Of a DNA stretch of 10,054 bases, positions 1 through 6,702 are shown piece after piece. The notes beneath the pieces were generated by a model. The model was not told the DNA's origin, searched no databases, and was given only the letters and a program-made list of their open reading frames with translations. The position numbers and the translations under genes were made by a program. Source of the stretch: Candidatus Sulfopaludibacter sp. SbA3 (GTDB taxonomy: Bacteria; Acidobacteriota; Terriglobia; Bryobacterales; Bryobacteraceae); NCBI GenBank assembly GCA_900290315.1, contig OKRF01000241.1:1-10054 (forward strand), read 5' to 3'. How positions within the stretch are numbered: position 1 is the stretch's first letter; every line of letters starts with the position of its first letter.

Positions 1-236
1 GTGTACCCCTGGGCTTCCGCCGAAACCACGTATTTCCCGGGCGCGACGTTGGCGAACTGATACTTGCCGGCATCGTCGCTAGTGACAGCGGAGCCCGATG
101 AGTTCTGTCCTTCCAGCCGCACCATCGCCCGCTTGACGGGCTCGCGCGTCACCGAGTTGATGACCGCCCCTTCAATGGAGCCGGGCTTCTGGGCCGCCAA
201 CGTTGTCCCAAACAGGAGCAGGAGCGCAATCCGCAT
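1..236 (-). CDS. Exported protein with N-terminal carboxypeptidase-regulatory-like domain (partial, runs off left edge)
   Basis: The frame opens at the ATG at 236 and stays open to position 1, giving 78 full codons. Residues 1-15 (MRIALLLLFGTTLAA) form a short, very hydrophobic signal peptide. From about residue 19 the pattern GSIEGAVINSVTREPV, then a GKYQFANVAPGKYVV segment, is the opening of a carboxypeptidase-regulatory-like fold (CarboxypepD_reg type): a beta-sandwich module that often starts large TonB-dependent-receptor-like or surface proteins in Acidobacteriota. The rest of the protein is outside the window, so its real role (receptor, surface adhesin or small exported domain) cannot be decided. 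A weak purine tract (AGAAGAA) lies about 11 nt before the ATG. The gene is divergent from lepB, with about 100 bp between the two starts. The domain is clearly seen; the receptor-type identity is inferred. Confidence 0.75.
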   Translation of the reverse strand, partial: MRIALLLLFGTTLAAQKPGSIEGAVINSVTREPVKRAMVRLEGQNSSGSAVTSDDAGKYQFANVAPGKYVVSAEAQGY

Positions 237-325
237 GGAAAAACCGTTCTTCTAAGTGACGCATATTGCCGGAAAGAAGTTTCCCGTGGCCGCGTAAATA
301 TGTCCTGCGAAGATACAATGACTAT

Positions 326-331
326 GGAAGG
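326..331 (+). promoter_or_regulatory. Shine-Dalgarno site deciding the lepB start
   Basis: GGAAGG lies 4 nt before the ATG at 336. The in-frame ATGs at 300, 318 and 324 have no comparable purine tract nearby; the one at 300 is preceded by GCGTAAAT. The site therefore favours 336 as the start. A TACAAT hexamer at 314-319 resembles a -10 box but has no recognisable -35 partner. Confidence 0.5.
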
Positions 332-335
332 TCTT

Positions 336-1097
336 ATGCTCCGCCGATTCTTCAGCAATCTTTCCAGTCTCACCGACATCCGTAGGGGTTTCGTCGGCGA
401 ATGGGTGGTGACGTTCGTTTTCCTGCTATTCGGCACCACCAATATTCTGCAGGCATTCGTCATCCCTACCGGTTCCATGGAGGGTTCTCTCCTGGTGGGC
501 GACCACGTGCTGGTCGATAGGCTCACTTACTCTCCCAGCGGTTCCGTTTCGGGCCATCTGCTGCCGTACCGGGAGATCCGGCGCGGGGACATCATCGTCT
601 TCGCTTACCCGCTGGATATCAAAATCACCTATGTGAAGCGCGCCATCGGCATCCCCGGCGACCACATTCGCTTTGTGGATAAGCAGCTCATCCTGAATGG
701 CCAGCCGGCCGCTGAGCCCTACGCTGTTCACTTGTCTGGAAGCGTACCCTATCGCGATAACTTCCCCTCGTTCGCCTCGCCCGATCTGCGTCCGCGCGCC
801 CTCGAAATGTTGGCCGATCACGTGGTGAATGGCGAACTGGTGGTGCCGGCCGGGTACATCTTCGCGATGGGTGACAATCGCGACAACTCGGACGATTCGC
901 GCTATTGGGGCCTGGTGCCGCGCGACAGCATCGAGGGTACGCCCCTGGTGGTCTACTGGAGTTTCGACGCGCCCACCGAAGATCTAGTCAATCCCAACAT
1001 CACAGTGGATCATGTGACCGACATGGTGCTGCACTTCTTCAGTAAGACGCGCTGGAGCCGCACCATGAAGCTAGTCCACGGCTACAAGCTAGGGTGA
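336..1097 (+). CDS. lepB: Signal peptidase I
   Basis: Membrane-bound serine endopeptidase that cleaves signal peptides from exported pre-proteins at the outer face of the inner membrane. From the ATG at 336 the protein is 253 aa; in-frame starts at 300, 318 and 324 would add up to 12 residues but lack a ribosome site. A single N-terminal membrane segment spans about residues 22-43. Next comes the catalytic-serine box PTGSMEGSLLVGD (Ser47), then the lysine box YVKRAIGIPGD (Lys101), giving the Ser/Lys dyad of family S26. The last family box, GDNRDNSDDSRYWG, is at 179-192. Nothing essential is missing. The segment between the lysine box and the last box is longer than in minimal Gram-positive enzymes, as in many Gram-negative ones. 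Several neighbouring genes encode signal-peptide-bearing proteins, but there is no sign of co-transcription. It converges on the M20 peptidase gene. Confidence 0.95.
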   Translation: MLRRFFSNLSSLTDIRRGFVGEWVVTFVFLLFGTTNILQAFVIPTGSMEGSLLVGDHVLVDRLTYSPSGSVSGHLLPYREIRRGDIIVFAYPLDIKITYVKRAIGIPGDHIRFVDKQLILNGQPAAEPYAVHLSGSVPYRDNFPSFASPDLRPRALEMLADHVVNGELVVPAGYIFAMGDNRDNSDDSRYWGLVPRDSIEGTPLVVYWSFDAPTEDLVNPNITVDHVTDMVLHFFSKTRWSRTMKLVHGYKLG

Positions 1098-1102
1098 CGC
1101 CC

Positions 1103-1132
1103 GTGGTAGGGCCGGCGGTGGTAGCGCTGGCG
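1103..1132 (+). repeat. Tandem pair of 15-nt repeats
   Basis: Positions 1103-1117 (GTGGTAGGGCCGGCG) and 1118-1132 (GTGGTAGCGCTGGCG) agree at 13 of 15 bases. The second copy runs into the left arm of the inverted repeat at 1120-1193. The pair begins just after the lepB stop codon and is probably part of the same extragenic element. Confidence 0.5.
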
Positions 1133-1193
1133 GTCTTGCCGCCGGTCTTTCGTTGTTTGTGCCGGGACCGGCGACAAGAGCGCCGGCGTTACC
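1120..1193. repeat. Inverted repeat of a 28-nt palindromic extragenic motif, between convergent genes
   Basis: The left arm (1120-1147) and the reverse complement of the right arm (1166-1193) agree at 24 of 28 positions. Two of the four differences become G-U pairs, so 26 of 28 positions could pair in RNA around a loop of about 18 nt (1148-1165). Both arms are 26/28 matches to the single copy at 3610-3637. The right arm includes the TAA stop codon of the M20 peptidase (1191-1189). Its placement between converging genes suggests a bidirectional transcript end or mRNA-stabilising hairpin. There is no clean U-tract after either arm, so a classical intrinsic terminator is not shown. The arrangement resembles REP/BIME elements; that comparison is an inference. 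Confidence 0.7.
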
Positions 1194-2601
1194 GTCCGGT
1201 CATGGCCTTCAAGAAGCGGTAATAAAAGTCGACTCCCTCATAATAAGCGCCGACTCGCAACCGCTCATCCTTGCCGTGCGCCCGAATGTCATCCTGGTCG
1301 ATTCCCACGCCGTTGATCCCGTAACTCGGAATACCGGCGGCCATGGTGTGGATGCTATCGGAAGCACCGGTCTCCATTTCCGGAATCACCGGGGCGCCCG
1401 GCCACATCTCGGCCGCCACCTGCTCCAGCGGCCGCAGCACTTCCGCCGGCGGCAGCACGGTGGGAAAGCCTTTCGAATCCGGCGCCTGGTCACTGGCGCC
1501 AATCGCGCCGACGTACCGCACGGTGACTTTGGGATCGTCGAACACGCGGATCAGCGCCTGCTGCGTCTCGGCAGGCGAGTGCCCCGGCAAAACGCGGCAA
1601 TTCACGTTCGCCGTGGCGGTCTGCGGTAGGGCGTTATTGGCGTGACCGGCGCTCAGCCGCGTGGCCACGCACGTGGTGCGCAGCATGGAGTTGTACCGCG
1701 GATCTTCGCTGAGCCGCACCACAGCCTGGGCGTCCGGCGGCGTGTGCAGAATGGCGTTCATGTCCGCCTTGGTCTGCGCGTTTTCGAGCGGCGCGCGCCG
1801 TTCGAAATAGGTCCGGGTCACGGCGTTCAGTTCCACCGGAAATGGCGCATGCTCGAGGCGCGAAAGCGCGTCCGAAAGATGATAGATCGCGTTATCCGGC
1901 GTCGGCAGCGAGCTGTGCCCACCCGGATTGAGCGACGTCAATTCGAAATCGGCGTACTGTTTCTCGCTGGCCTCCAGATCCACGTTCACGGGCTTGCCCT
2001 TCATGGTGGTGACGCCGCCGGAATCCATGTTCAGCACGAAGGCGGCATCGATCAGGTCGCGGTGATTCTTCAGCAGCCAGTCGACCCCGTTGGATTTGCC
2101 GCCCTCTTCGTCCGCGGTCAGCGCCAGAATCAGGTCCCGGTCGGGACGATATCCCTCGCGGTGGAAGCGGATGAAGGTAGTCACCAGGATGGCATCGTTG
2201 TCCTTCATATCCTGCGTGCCGCGCCCGTAGAAGTAGCCTTCCTTCTCGACGAACTGGAACGGATCGGTGGTCCAGTCTTCGCGCCGAGCCTCCACCACGT
2301 CCAGGTGGCCGATAATCAGCACCGGTTTCTTGGACCCGGTACCGCGCAGTCGCGCCACCATGTTGCCCTTGCGGTCGTTCGGCCCAAGCACCTGGATGTC
2401 CGCGGCCGGAAATCCGGCGTCCTTGAGCCGTTTCGACATCGCTTCGGCTGCCCGCGTGGTGCTACCCACCGAATCGGTGGTGTTGATCTCGATCAGTTCC
2501 CGAAAGATGTCGCGGCTCAACTGGCGCGTGGCGTCGTCCAGCGCCGCACCCCACAAGACTCCGCCCAGCAAGAGCAAACCGGCAATTCGCATGGGAACCA
2601 T
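1189..2601 (-). CDS. Exported M20 family metallopeptidase
   Basis: A 470-aa zinc-dependent hydrolase of the M20 peptidase family (CPS1/ArgE-like). It should remove or cleave at an acyl-amino or peptide bond; the substrate cannot be read from sequence. Residues 4-20 form a signal peptide, pointing to a periplasmic or outer location. Family residues are all visible: GHLDVV (His99 metal ligand, Asp101), GRGTQDMKDN (bridging Asp131), TADEEGG (Glu164 general base, Glu165 ligand), NMDSGG (Asp192 ligand) and the late HGKDERL (His442 ligand). A GGHSSLPTPDNA stretch marks the lid/dimerisation domain. The start at 2601 overlaps the stop of the radical SAM gene as TAATG, which implies translational coupling. 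An ATG at 2592 (MRIAGLLLL) is an alternative that leaves the signal peptide intact. Its 3' end lies inside the extragenic hairpin. Family certain; substrate unknown. Confidence 0.93.
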   Translation of the reverse strand: MVPMRIAGLLLLGGVLWGAALDDATRQLSRDIFRELIEINTTDSVGSTTRAAEAMSKRLKDAGFPAADIQVLGPNDRKGNMVARLRGTGSKKPVLIIGHLDVVEARREDWTTDPFQFVEKEGYFYGRGTQDMKDNDAILVTTFIRFHREGYRPDRDLILALTADEEGGKSNGVDWLLKNHRDLIDAAFVLNMDSGGVTTMKGKPVNVDLEASEKQYADFELTSLNPGGHSSLPTPDNAIYHLSDALSRLEHAPFPVELNAVTRTYFERRAPLENAQTKADMNAILHTPPDAQAVVRLSEDPRYNSMLRTTCVATRLSAGHANNALPQTATANVNCRVLPGHSPAETQQALIRVFDDPKVTVRYVGAIGASDQAPDSKGFPTVLPPAEVLRPLEQVAAEMWPGAPVIPEMETGASDSIHTMAAGIPSYGINGVGIDQDDIRAHGKDERLRVGAYYEGVDFYYRFLKAMTGR

Positions 2602-3560
2602 TATTGCAGAGCGAACAACTCGCCCTGCTCTTCCACCCAGACTTCCGGACGATACTCCACCGGGCCGGACAACAACCCGTAGCGATCCCGCACCCGCCGC
2701 ACCCGCTCGCGCAGAATCTCCTTATATTCCCGCCCCAGGTACGCGCTCTTCGCAAACGTCTCCCGATACCGCCCCACCAGCCGTGGAAACTCCCGCTCCA
2801 GGAACGGCAGGAACACCTTTTGCGCCGAGGGCATCAGGAACAGCGGACCGCCCCCGAAACTCTGCGCCCCGGCGTCCCGGGCCGCCTTCGCCAAGCGATC
2901 CAACTGCCGCTCGCCGTCGGTCAGGCCCGGCATGATCGGGTTCGGAAACACGCTCACGCAAATGCCCGCCTCGCTCAGTTTCCGCACCGCTTCCAGCCGC
3001 AGAAAAGGCGTCGGGGCGCGCGGTTCCAGCAGGCGAGCCAACCTCTCATCCAGCGTGGTGATGGTGATGTTCACGCCCAGCACGTTGGCTCGTGGCGTCT
3101 CCCGCAGCAGGTCCAAATCGCGCACCACCAGGTCGGATTTCGTGGTGATCCCCAGGAACCTGCCGCGGTCTTTGGCGAACACCTCGAGGATCGACCGCGT
3201 GCGGCCGTAGCGCCGCTCCGCCGGCTGGTACGGATCCGTGGCCGTCCCAAGGGCAATCCGTTCCTGCCTGTCAATGCGCCCCAGTTCCTGCCGCAACAGG
3301 TGCGCTGCCGCCGATTTCGCGTAGATCTTGTCTTCGAACTCGTACGCGTCCATCTCCATGAATTCGTGCGTGTACCGCGCGTAACAGTATTTACAGCCGA
3401 ACTCGCACCCGCGATAGGGGTTGATGGTCCACTGGAACGGCATGGTTGGTTTGGTGCGGTTCAGAATGCTGCGCGAGGGAATCTCAAAATACTGCACACT
3501 GCGCTTGGCTTCGAGCAATTCGCTCTGGGACGCCAGACGGGCAATACCCACGAGTGCCAT
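2601..3560 (-). CDS. SplB-like radical SAM protein (COG1533 / Rv2578c type)
   Basis: A 319-aa protein with the radical SAM cluster motif CEFGCKYCYA (Cys52, Cys56, Cys59), which holds a 4Fe-4S cluster that cleaves S-adenosylmethionine. Later blocks are typical of the SplB-like group: GTATDPYQPAERR, TRSILEVF, ITTKSDLVVRDLDLL, EPRAPTPFLRLEAV and NPIMPGLTD. The group is named after spore photoproduct lyase, but most members, including this short type, have no established substrate, and nothing here shows DNA repair. It is the upstream gene of a two-gene unit with the M20 peptidase (TAATG overlap). No biochemical link between them is evident. No good ribosome site precedes the ATG. A -10-like hexamer ends 5 nt before it, so the transcript may be leaderless. 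Confidence 0.9.
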   Translation of the reverse strand: MALVGIARLASQSELLEAKRSVQYFEIPSRSILNRTKPTMPFQWTINPYRGCEFGCKYCYARYTHEFMEMDAYEFEDKIYAKSAAAHLLRQELGRIDRQERIALGTATDPYQPAERRYGRTRSILEVFAKDRGRFLGITTKSDLVVRDLDLLRETPRANVLGVNITITTLDERLARLLEPRAPTPFLRLEAVRKLSEAGICVSVFPNPIMPGLTDGERQLDRLAKAARDAGAQSFGGGPLFLMPSAQKVFLPFLEREFPRLVGRYRETFAKSAYLGREYKEILRERVRRVRDRYGLLSGPVEYRPEVWVEEQGELFALQ

Positions 3561-3565
3561 GTCTT

Positions 3566-3594
3566 ATTTTCGCTTTTTGTTCGCCTTTTGGCAA
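3566..3594 (-). promoter_or_regulatory. Candidate promoter of the radical SAM / M20 unit
   Basis: On the minus strand TTGCCA (3594-3589, 5/6 match to TTGACA) is followed after 17 nt by GAAAAT (3571-3566, 4/6 match to TATAAT). Transcription would start at or beside the ATG at 3560. Recognised by eye only; the -10 is mediocre. Confidence 0.3.
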
Positions 3595-3609
3595 GCGATT
3601 TCTTTGTGC

Positions 3610-3637
3610 GGTAACGCCGGCGGTCTTGCCGCCGGTC
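3610..3637 (+). repeat. Third copy of the 28-nt palindromic extragenic motif
   Basis: This copy differs from each arm of the hairpin at 1120-1193 at only 2 of 28 positions, and at different ones, so it looks like the consensus. Its core is itself a hairpin: CCGGCGG (3617-3623), loop TCTTG (3624-3628), CCGCCGG (3629-3635), a perfect 7-bp stem. It stands alone here, with no full inverted partner in 3638-3738. It lies between the divergent radical SAM and GH92 genes. I see nothing else convincing in the remainder of this 178-bp spacer. Confidence 0.65.
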
Positions 3638-3738
3638 AAACTCGCGATGCGCCCCAGTGCCTAGCTTCTGACTTTCGTGGCCCACCGGGGCCCTCGCTCG
3701 GGGCGGAGTCCTGAACGACTTGTTACCATCAAGCTGTC

Positions 3739-6192
3739 ATGCCCCTCATCCGGAAGTTCGCCGCCTTATGTTGGGTGACGGCCTGCGTCGTAGCCCAAAC
3801 CGGCTCCCCTCCGCCTTACGTCACCGATCCCGCCGCACTGGTGAACCCGCTCATTGGAACGGCCAACGGAGGCAACACCTTCCCGGGCGCCGTGATGCCC
3901 TTTGGCATGGTTGCCTGGAGCCCCGAAGAGGCTTCCGCCAACCCGCAACGCGCCAATCCGGTGGCTGCTCCCGGCGGCTACCAGTACGATGCCACCACCG
4001 TCCGCGGTTTTTCGCTGACGCACCTTTCCGGCACGGGATGCGCCGGAGCCAGCGGCGATATCCCCTTCATGCCCGTGACGGTCGACGTCACCATTTCGCC
4101 CTCCGCCGACTCCAGATACAACAGCGCCTTCTCGCACGACAACGAATCCGCCTCTGCCGGACTCTATAGCGTCAAGCTGGACAACGGGGTTGCCGTGGAA
4201 CTCACCGCGACGCCACGCACGGGATATGGCCGCTTTACGTATCCCAGCGACCATCCGGCCGCCCTGCTGATTCGCGCGTCCGATAGCGAAACCGGCAGCA
4301 GCGAAGCCACAGTCACTGTCGACAAGGCCAGGCGCGTTGTAACCGGCTCGGTGACCAGCGGTAACTTTTGCGGTTACATCGGCCGCGGCGAAAACGTGGA
4401 CCGCCGCAGCTACTACACGCTCCACTTTTCCGCCCACTTCGACCAGCCTTTCGCCTCCACCGGCGCCTGGCAGGACGATTCCGTCAAGCCCGGCGAGACC
4501 TCGGCCAGCGGCGGCACCACCTACGGCACCGCCGGATACCCGCCCAAGGGCAAAGGCTCGGGCGCGTGGGTGACGTTCGACCCCGCCAAATCGTCGCAGG
4601 TGAATGTGCGCGTCGGGATCTCGTACGTGAGCGTGGAGAACGCCGAAGCCAACTTACGCGCGGAGAATCCCGAAAAGACCGAATTCGAAACTGTGGGCCA
4701 GGAAGCCCACGAGTCCTGGAACCGGCTACTCAGCCGGATCCGGATAGCCGGCGGCACGCGCGATGAGCAGGTGGCCTTCTACACCGCCCTCTATCATTCC
4801 CTGCTGCACATGAACCTGTTCAGCGACACGAACGGCGAATATCGCGGCATGGACCAGAAGACCCACAAGATCGACCGGACCCACCAACGGGCGCAGTACG
4901 CCAACTTTTCCGGTTGGGACGTCTACCGCTCGCAACTGCAGCTCGTGGCATTGATCGAGCCGCAAGTGGCCAGCGATATGGCGCAATCGCTCCTCAATCA
5001 GGCCACCCAGCTCGCTGGCGAGTGGGATCGCTGGACCCACAACTCCGGCGAAACTCACGTGATGAGCGGCGACCCTTCCACGCCGGCCGTCGCCGCGATC
5101 CTGGCATTCGGCGGCGATCGTTTCGATCTCAAAGCCGCCTACACCTCGCTGCTGAAAGCCGCTACCATACCGACCGAGCACGACCTCAGCAACGTGGGAT
5201 GCGCCGTGGCCTGCGTGGGACAGCGCCCGTCGCTGGACCAGTGGCTGAAGCTGCACTACATCGCTGCGAAATCCAATGCCTGGGGCGGCGCTGCCGAAAC
5301 CCTGGAAGACGCCGCGGCCGATTTCGCCATGTCTGAGCTGGCCCGCCGCGCCGGCGACCCGGCCAATCGAAAACTGTTCCTGGAACGCGCCCAGTATTGG
5401 AAGAACCTCTTCAACCCGAAAGCCACACCCGATGGTGGCTACATTCAGAATCGCAACGAAGACGGATCCTGGCCGCCGTTCCAACCCTCCACCGGACAAG
5501 GTTTCGTGGAAGGCAGCGCCGCCGTCTACCTTTGGATGATCCCGTTCAACGTGCAGGGCCTCTTCGACGCGCTTGGCGGCACGGAGAAGGCCGTGACGCG
5601 CCTCGACGCCTTCTTCCACAACGCCGATGGCACCCTGGCCGTCACCAGGAAAGGTCCGTTGCACGCCGAGCTCGACAACGAGCCCTCGGTGGCCGCGCCC
5701 TGGCTCTACGACTTCGCCGGCAAGCCCTACCTGACGCAACAAATCGTGCGGCAGACCCTCAACTCTCTGTGGTCCAACGACCCCAAAGGCATTCCCGGCA
5801 ACGACGATCTAGGTGAGATGTCCAGTTGGTACGTGTGGTCGGCCATGGGTTTGTACCCCGTAATTCCAGGCCGGCCGGAATTGCTGCTGGGCAGCCCGCT
5901 CTTCAGCGATATCGTGATTAGCCGGGAATTGCTGCTGGGCAGCCCGCTCTTCAGCGATATCGTGATTAGCCGCCCTGCCTCCAGCATTACCATCAGGGCG
6001 CCGGAAGCCGCTTCTGACGTGTTCTACGTGCAATCGCTCAAAGTGAACGGCAGGCCTTCCACCCGGCCGTGGCTCGCCGACACGCTCGGCAAAGTGCTGC
6101 GGCTGGAATTCAAACTCGGCAGCGATCCTAATAAGGAATGGGGAACGGCGCCCGCCGATACGCCTCCCTCGTTCAGCCCCGCCGCGAAATGA
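3739..6192 (+). CDS. Secreted GH92 family alpha-mannosidase
   Basis: An 817-aa glycoside hydrolase of family 92: calcium-dependent, inverting exo-alpha-mannosidases that trim alpha-mannosides such as yeast or plant N-glycan chains. Residues 1-20 form a signal peptide ending around VVAQ. NPLIGTANGGNTFPGAVMPFG just after it is the family's N-terminal signature. The beta-sandwich domain covers roughly 35-270 and the helical catalytic domain about 290-750. FVEG at 589-592 places the likely general acid at Glu591. GNDDLGEMSSWY at 687-698 holds the likely base aspartates 689/690. Length fits the family. Odd: residues about 714-745 contain the same 16-residue stretch (ELLLGSPLFSDIVISR) twice in a row, where other members have one. 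This comes from a 48-bp tandem duplication that keeps the frame. The ATG lacks a clear ribosome site. Linkage specificity (1,2 or other) cannot be assigned. Confidence 0.93.
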   Translation: MPLIRKFAALCWVTACVVAQTGSPPPYVTDPAALVNPLIGTANGGNTFPGAVMPFGMVAWSPEEASANPQRANPVAAPGGYQYDATTVRGFSLTHLSGTGCAGASGDIPFMPVTVDVTISPSADSRYNSAFSHDNESASAGLYSVKLDNGVAVELTATPRTGYGRFTYPSDHPAALLIRASDSETGSSEATVTVDKARRVVTGSVTSGNFCGYIGRGENVDRRSYYTLHFSAHFDQPFASTGAWQDDSVKPGETSASGGTTYGTAGYPPKGKGSGAWVTFDPAKSSQVNVRVGISYVSVENAEANLRAENPEKTEFETVGQEAHESWNRLLSRIRIAGGTRDEQVAFYTALYHSLLHMNLFSDTNGEYRGMDQKTHKIDRTHQRAQYANFSGWDVYRSQLQLVALIEPQVASDMAQSLLNQATQLAGEWDRWTHNSGETHVMSGDPSTPAVAAILAFGGDRFDLKAAYTSLLKAATIPTEHDLSNVGCAVACVGQRPSLDQWLKLHYIAAKSNAWGGAAETLEDAAADFAMSELARRAGDPANRKLFLERAQYWKNLFNPKATPDGGYIQNRNEDGSWPPFQPSTGQGFVEGSAAVYLWMIPFNVQGLFDALGGTEKAVTRLDAFFHNADGTLAVTRKGPLHAELDNEPSVAAPWLYDFAGKPYLTQQIVRQTLNSLWSNDPKGIPGNDDLGEMSSWYVWSAMGLYPVIPGRPELLLGSPLFSDIVISRELLLGSPLFSDIVISRPASSITIRAPEAASDVFYVQSLKVNGRPSTRPWLADTLGKVLRLEFKLGSDPNKEWGTAPADTPPSFSPAAK
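5877..5972 (+). repeat. Perfect 48-bp tandem duplication inside the GH92 gene
   Basis: Positions 5877-5924 and 5925-5972 are identical by eye over 48 nt; the next base differs (G5925 against C5973). The unit adds exactly 16 residues in frame, so the ORF survives. Absence of any silent difference implies a very recent event or an assembly artefact. Confidence 0.95.
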
Positions 6193-6195
6193 CGG

Positions 6196-6288
6196 CTAAT
6201 CGCTCGACCCCAGAATGCCCCCGATCATATCCAGCGCGGTGTGCTCGTAAGGCTGGCTGGGCGCCACGGACAGAAAATTTCTGACCCG
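6196..6288 (-). pseudogene. Orphan C-terminal end of a second AIM24 paralogue
   Basis: Read on the minus strand in one frame, this stretch ends YEHTALDMIGGILGSSD and stop, against RDEHTALDTIGGILGSSD and stop at the end of the intact AIM24 gene. The DNA matches at 50 of 53 positions (6196-6248 against 6981-7033). Upstream of that block the protein still aligns without gaps (RVRNFLS against RLRKELS), although the DNA has diverged, so this is a remnant of a related gene rather than only a copied tail. Homology stops near 6288, next to the toxin stop codon. A short in-frame ORF from an ATG at 6312 (38 aa) covers it, but expression is doubtful. It converges on the GH92 gene, with only 3 nt between their stop codons. 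Confidence 0.75.
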
Positions 6289-6292
6289 GGTC
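6271..6292. repeat. Two abutting short palindromes at the toxin 3' end
   Basis: CAGAAA-A-TTTCTG (6271-6283, 6-bp arms) shares its last base with the perfect 10-bp palindrome GACCCGGGTC (6283-6292). The second ends directly against the stop codon of the PIN toxin frame (6295-6293) and at the point where AIM24 homology fades. It may mark the junction or act as a weak transcript end; no T-tract supports a classical terminator. Confidence 0.4.
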
Positions 6293-6702
6293 TTACGCAC
6301 CCCGGTCGACATGCGTGAGAACTTGAAAATCGTCGATCATCGCGTAGTCTGCTGCGTTGTTCGTGATGAGCGGAACCTGATAATGCAGTGCGCTGGCCGC
6401 GATCCACGCATCCGCCGTTTGAATGGGACGACCCTTCCGGCGCGCTTGCCACGATACCTCCGCCCACCTGCCGCACAATTCACGGCTTGTAGGAAGGACG
6501 GTGAAGCGGGTAAGGTATTGTTCCAATTCCGCTTTCCGGACGAATCCCCAATTCCGTTGCAGGTGCCATCGCTGCAACTCTGCAAGACTCATGAAAGAGA
6601 TGCCCAAGAGCCGACCCATGATGTGATCGTTGTAGTGCTGGGCTCGCGAGTCGCCCTTGACAGCATCGATACTACATCCGTGTCGACTATCGCCGCGTTC
6701 AT
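6293..6702 (-). pseudogene. PIN-domain toxin (VapC-like), broken by a one-base frameshift
   Basis: PIN toxins are Mg-dependent ribonucleases. The true start is the ATG at 6702, overlapping the antitoxin stop as ATGA. It reads MNAAIVDTDVVSML (14 codons to 6661), with the first catalytic aspartate in the DTD motif. The family pattern then resumes in another frame at AAG 6658 (KGDSRAQHYNDHIMGRLLG), so one base appears to be missing around 6659-6661. The downstream frame carries the other PIN acids: SFMSLAELQRW (Glu), TADAWIAA (Asp) and LITNNAADYAMI (Asp), and stops at 6293. The repaired protein would be about 136 aa, normal for the family. An open frame reaching back to 6808 through the antitoxin is not its real N-terminus. 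No slippery heptamer is present at the shift, so this looks like a mutation or sequencing error rather than programmed frameshifting. Confidence 0.8.

Noticed and set aside
1120..1193. Standard intrinsic terminator
   Set aside because: The hairpin is strong, but no run of T follows either arm, and the same motif occurs alone between divergent genes.
1642..3614. Two long plus-strand open frames (1642-2682 and 2604-3614) opposite the M20 and radical SAM genes
   Set aside because: Low-complexity Arg/His/Gln-rich products without motifs; the minus strand shows all catalytic residues of two known families.
3638..3738. GC-rich spacer segment (GGGGCCCTCGCTCGGGGCGG) as a structured RNA or second repeat
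   Set aside because: Only 4-5 bp stems could be drawn and no second copy was found in the window.
4726..5742. Minus-strand open frame (338 codons) opposite the GH92 gene
   Set aside because: It lies fully inside a clear GH92 coding region and has no recognisable motif.
5877..5972. CRISPR-like or satellite repeat
   Set aside because: Only two abutting units without spacers, in frame inside a coding sequence.
6655..6667. Programmed -1 frameshift in the toxin gene
   Set aside because: No X-XXY-YYZ slippery heptamer and no convincing downstream stem at the shift point; a base loss is simpler.
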